A stretch of DNA of 24,209 nucleotides from PHAA01 sp040217755 (GTDB lineage: Bacteria; Bacillota; Syntrophomonadia; Syntrophomonadales; Syntrophomonadaceae): NCBI GenBank assembly GCA_040217755.1, contig JBEHWJ010000023.1:1-24209 (forward strand), read 5' to 3'. The position numbers were made by a program, and so were the translations under genes. The notes beneath the pieces were generated by a model, which was given only the letters and a program-made list of their open reading frames with translations, did no database searches and was not told the DNA's origin. How positions within the stretch are numbered: the stretch's first letter is position 1; the number at the start of each line of letters is the position of its first letter. Shown here in pieces: positions 23,126 to 24,209 of the stretch.

Positions 23126-23818
23126 ATGAGCCCCAAAACGGTCCTTGATTTTGTCCGCGATCAGCGATTGGAGTTCAATAACATGGATTTGATCAGCACT
23201 GCGCTGATCCATCCTTCCTATGCCCAGGAGAACAGCATGGTCACTAACAACCAGCGCCTGGAATTCTTGGGTGACGCCATCCTGGATTTTATAGTGGCCG
23301 AGTACCTGTACCTAAACTATGGCGATAAACCCGAAGGTGATCTTACCCAGATCAGGGCCAAGGTCGTCTGTGAAAAAGCGTTGGTAGAGATCGGTACCAG
23401 GATTGAGGTCGGCAAGTACCTGATGCTGGGCCGGGGTGAAGATAAATCCGGCGGCCGCAAGCGCAAATCCATTGTAGCGGATACAATGGAAGCGGTGATT
23501 GGAGCCATCTACCTGGACCAGGGGATGGACGGAGCCCGGCGCTTTGTACTCAGACACCTGCAACCGCTCATCGATGTAACCGCCCGGGGAGATTACCAGG
23601 ATCACAAGTCACGATTGCAGGAATATATCCAGTCCCAAAGCCGCACTAATGTCCACTATCGTACTATAAGCGAGTCCGGACCGCCCCATGCCAAGCATTT
23701 CGTAGCCGGGGTGTTTTTCAGGGATCGGATGCTGGCCAGCGGTCAGGGCAGGAGCAAGAAGGAAGCCGAACAAAATGCGGCTGCCAAGGCTCTCGAAGAA
23801 GGATTCACGCTGGAATAA
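23126..23818 (+). CDS. rnc: Ribonuclease III
   Basis: A 230-residue double-strand-specific RNase that processes rRNA precursors and mRNAs. The catalytic domain has NNQRLEFLGDAILDFIV with Glu46 and Asp50, and ADTMEAVIGAIYLDQG with Asp119 and Glu122, matching the four metal-binding acids of the family. A dsRNA-binding domain occupies about 155-226 (DHKSRLQEYIQ through GRSKKEAEQNAAAKALE). The ATG at 23126 has AGGTGA upstream. It is probably co-transcribed with plsX and with the radical SAM gene that begins 5 bp after its stop. Confidence 0.97.
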   Translation: MSPKTVLDFVRDQRLEFNNMDLISTALIHPSYAQENSMVTNNQRLEFLGDAILDFIVAEYLYLNYGDKPEGDLTQIRAKVVCEKALVEIGTRIEVGKYLMLGRGEDKSGGRKRKSIVADTMEAVIGAIYLDQGMDGARRFVLRHLQPLIDVTARGDYQDHKSRLQEYIQSQSRTNVHYRTISESGPPHAKHFVAGVFFRDRMLASGQGRSKKEAEQNAAAKALEEGFTLE

Positions 23819-23823
23819 TTGCT

Positions 23824-24209
23824 ATGAATGAAAGGTTATCAGGTCAACGACACTATAATATCCCCATCTTCATCCCGCATTTAGGCTGTCCTTATGACTG
23901 TATCTACTGCGATCAGAAAATCATCGCCAATCAGGCGACTGCCCCTCATCCCGAGCAGATAGGGGTTATCATAGAGCAGCATCTTACTACCATTCCCCAA
24001 GGGGCCTGGACCGAGGTGGCATTTTTCGGAGGCAGCTTTACCGCTATCGACCAGTCCCGCCAGGAGGATTACCTTGGCATGGTGCGGCCTTATCTGCAGC
24101 AGGGAAAGATAAAGAGCATCCGGGTATCAACCCGGCCGGATTGCATAAACGAGGATAACCTCGATCTGCTGGCTTCTTATGGGGTAAGTATGGTAGAGCT
24201 GGGGGTGCA
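23824..24209 (+). CDS. Radical SAM protein, Elp3-like (partial, runs off the window)
   Basis: The first 128 residues are visible, starting MNERLSGQRHYNIPIFIPHL. The radical SAM cluster motif is GCPYDCIYCDQ, a CxxxCxxC with cysteines at about 22, 26 and 29. FFGGSFTAI and VSTRPDCINEDNL are the SAM-binding strands typical of COG1243/Elp3-type or YhcC-like proteins found after rnc in Clostridia. The missing C-terminal half prevents telling whether a GNAT domain is present, so the exact function, tRNA modification being the common one, is uncertain. The ribosome binding site is weak and the gap to rnc is 5 bp, suggesting translational coupling. Confidence 0.85.
   Translation, partial: MNERLSGQRHYNIPIFIPHLGCPYDCIYCDQKIIANQATAPHPEQIGVIIEQHLTTIPQGAWTEVAFFGGSFTAIDQSRQEDYLGMVRPYLQQGKIKSIRVSTRPDCINEDNLDLLASYGVSMVELGV

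Noticed and set aside
1..24209. CRISPR arrays, IS elements, integrase or att sites, tRNA or rRNA genes
   Set aside because: I saw no spaced direct repeats, transposase or integrase motifs, or tRNA-like cloverleafs on either strand.

Overview
The window is most likely chromosomal DNA of a spore-forming, syntrophic fatty-acid-oxidising Firmicute close to Syntrophomonas (Syntrophomonadaceae). Three things support this: an etfB-etfA-[FeS oxidoreductase] cluster like the Etf:menaquinone oxidoreductase locus I recall from Syntrophomonas wolfei, spore genes (alpha/beta SASP, gpr, ylbJ), and the usual low-GC Gram-positive housekeeping order with strong AGGAGG ribosome binding sites. The taxonomic call is an inference from content and recall; no search was run.

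Layout. (a) 1-1845: the tail of an operon for the siroheme-dependent (alternative) haem pathway, with a partial upstream gene, ahbB and hemL. (b) 2062-6039: etfB, etfA and a 712-residue membrane iron-sulfur oxidoreductase. Their likely role is to move electrons from acyl-CoA dehydrogenases to menaquinone during beta-oxidation. A perfect 15-bp inverted repeat separates etfA from the oxidoreductase gene. (c) 6252-7939: coaD (coenzyme A synthesis) and hslO (redox chaperone Hsp33). (d) 7990-12375: rpmB on the minus strand, divergent from an Asp23-family gene, fakA and recG. (e) 12500-14024: a 47-residue SASP-like ORF, a full alpha/beta SASP, and gpr, the germination protease that degrades SASPs, convergent with them. 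(f) 14341-18665: rsmD, a coupled coiled-coil protein, ylbJ (minus), a patatin-like lipase, and tmcAL (minus). (g) 18795-21050: pta and ackA, the acetate/ATP-yielding end of fatty acid oxidation. (h) 21252-24209: DUF177, rpmF, plsX, rnc and the start of a radical SAM (Elp3-like) gene.

How it fits together. Fatty acyl-CoA oxidation would deliver electrons through EtfBA to the membrane oxidoreductase, and acetyl-CoA would be converted to acetate and ATP by Pta and AckA. Members of the oxidoreductase family bind haem b, so the neighbouring haem genes may supply its cofactor. CoaD makes coenzyme A for the same pathway. The remainder is translation, membrane-lipid, DNA-repair and sporulation housekeeping.

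I did not find a convincing undescribed multi-gene system. The most interesting points are the etfA/oxidoreductase stem-loop, a Cys-to-Gly change in the first CCG motif of the oxidoreductase, the truncated SASP-like ORF beside gpr, the displaced coaD, the absence of fab/acpP genes between plsX and rnc, and a dyad between the divergent tmcAL and pta genes. Most start codons below were chosen by ribosome-binding-site spacing and often differ from the longest ORF. There are no tRNA, rRNA, CRISPR or IS features that I could see.
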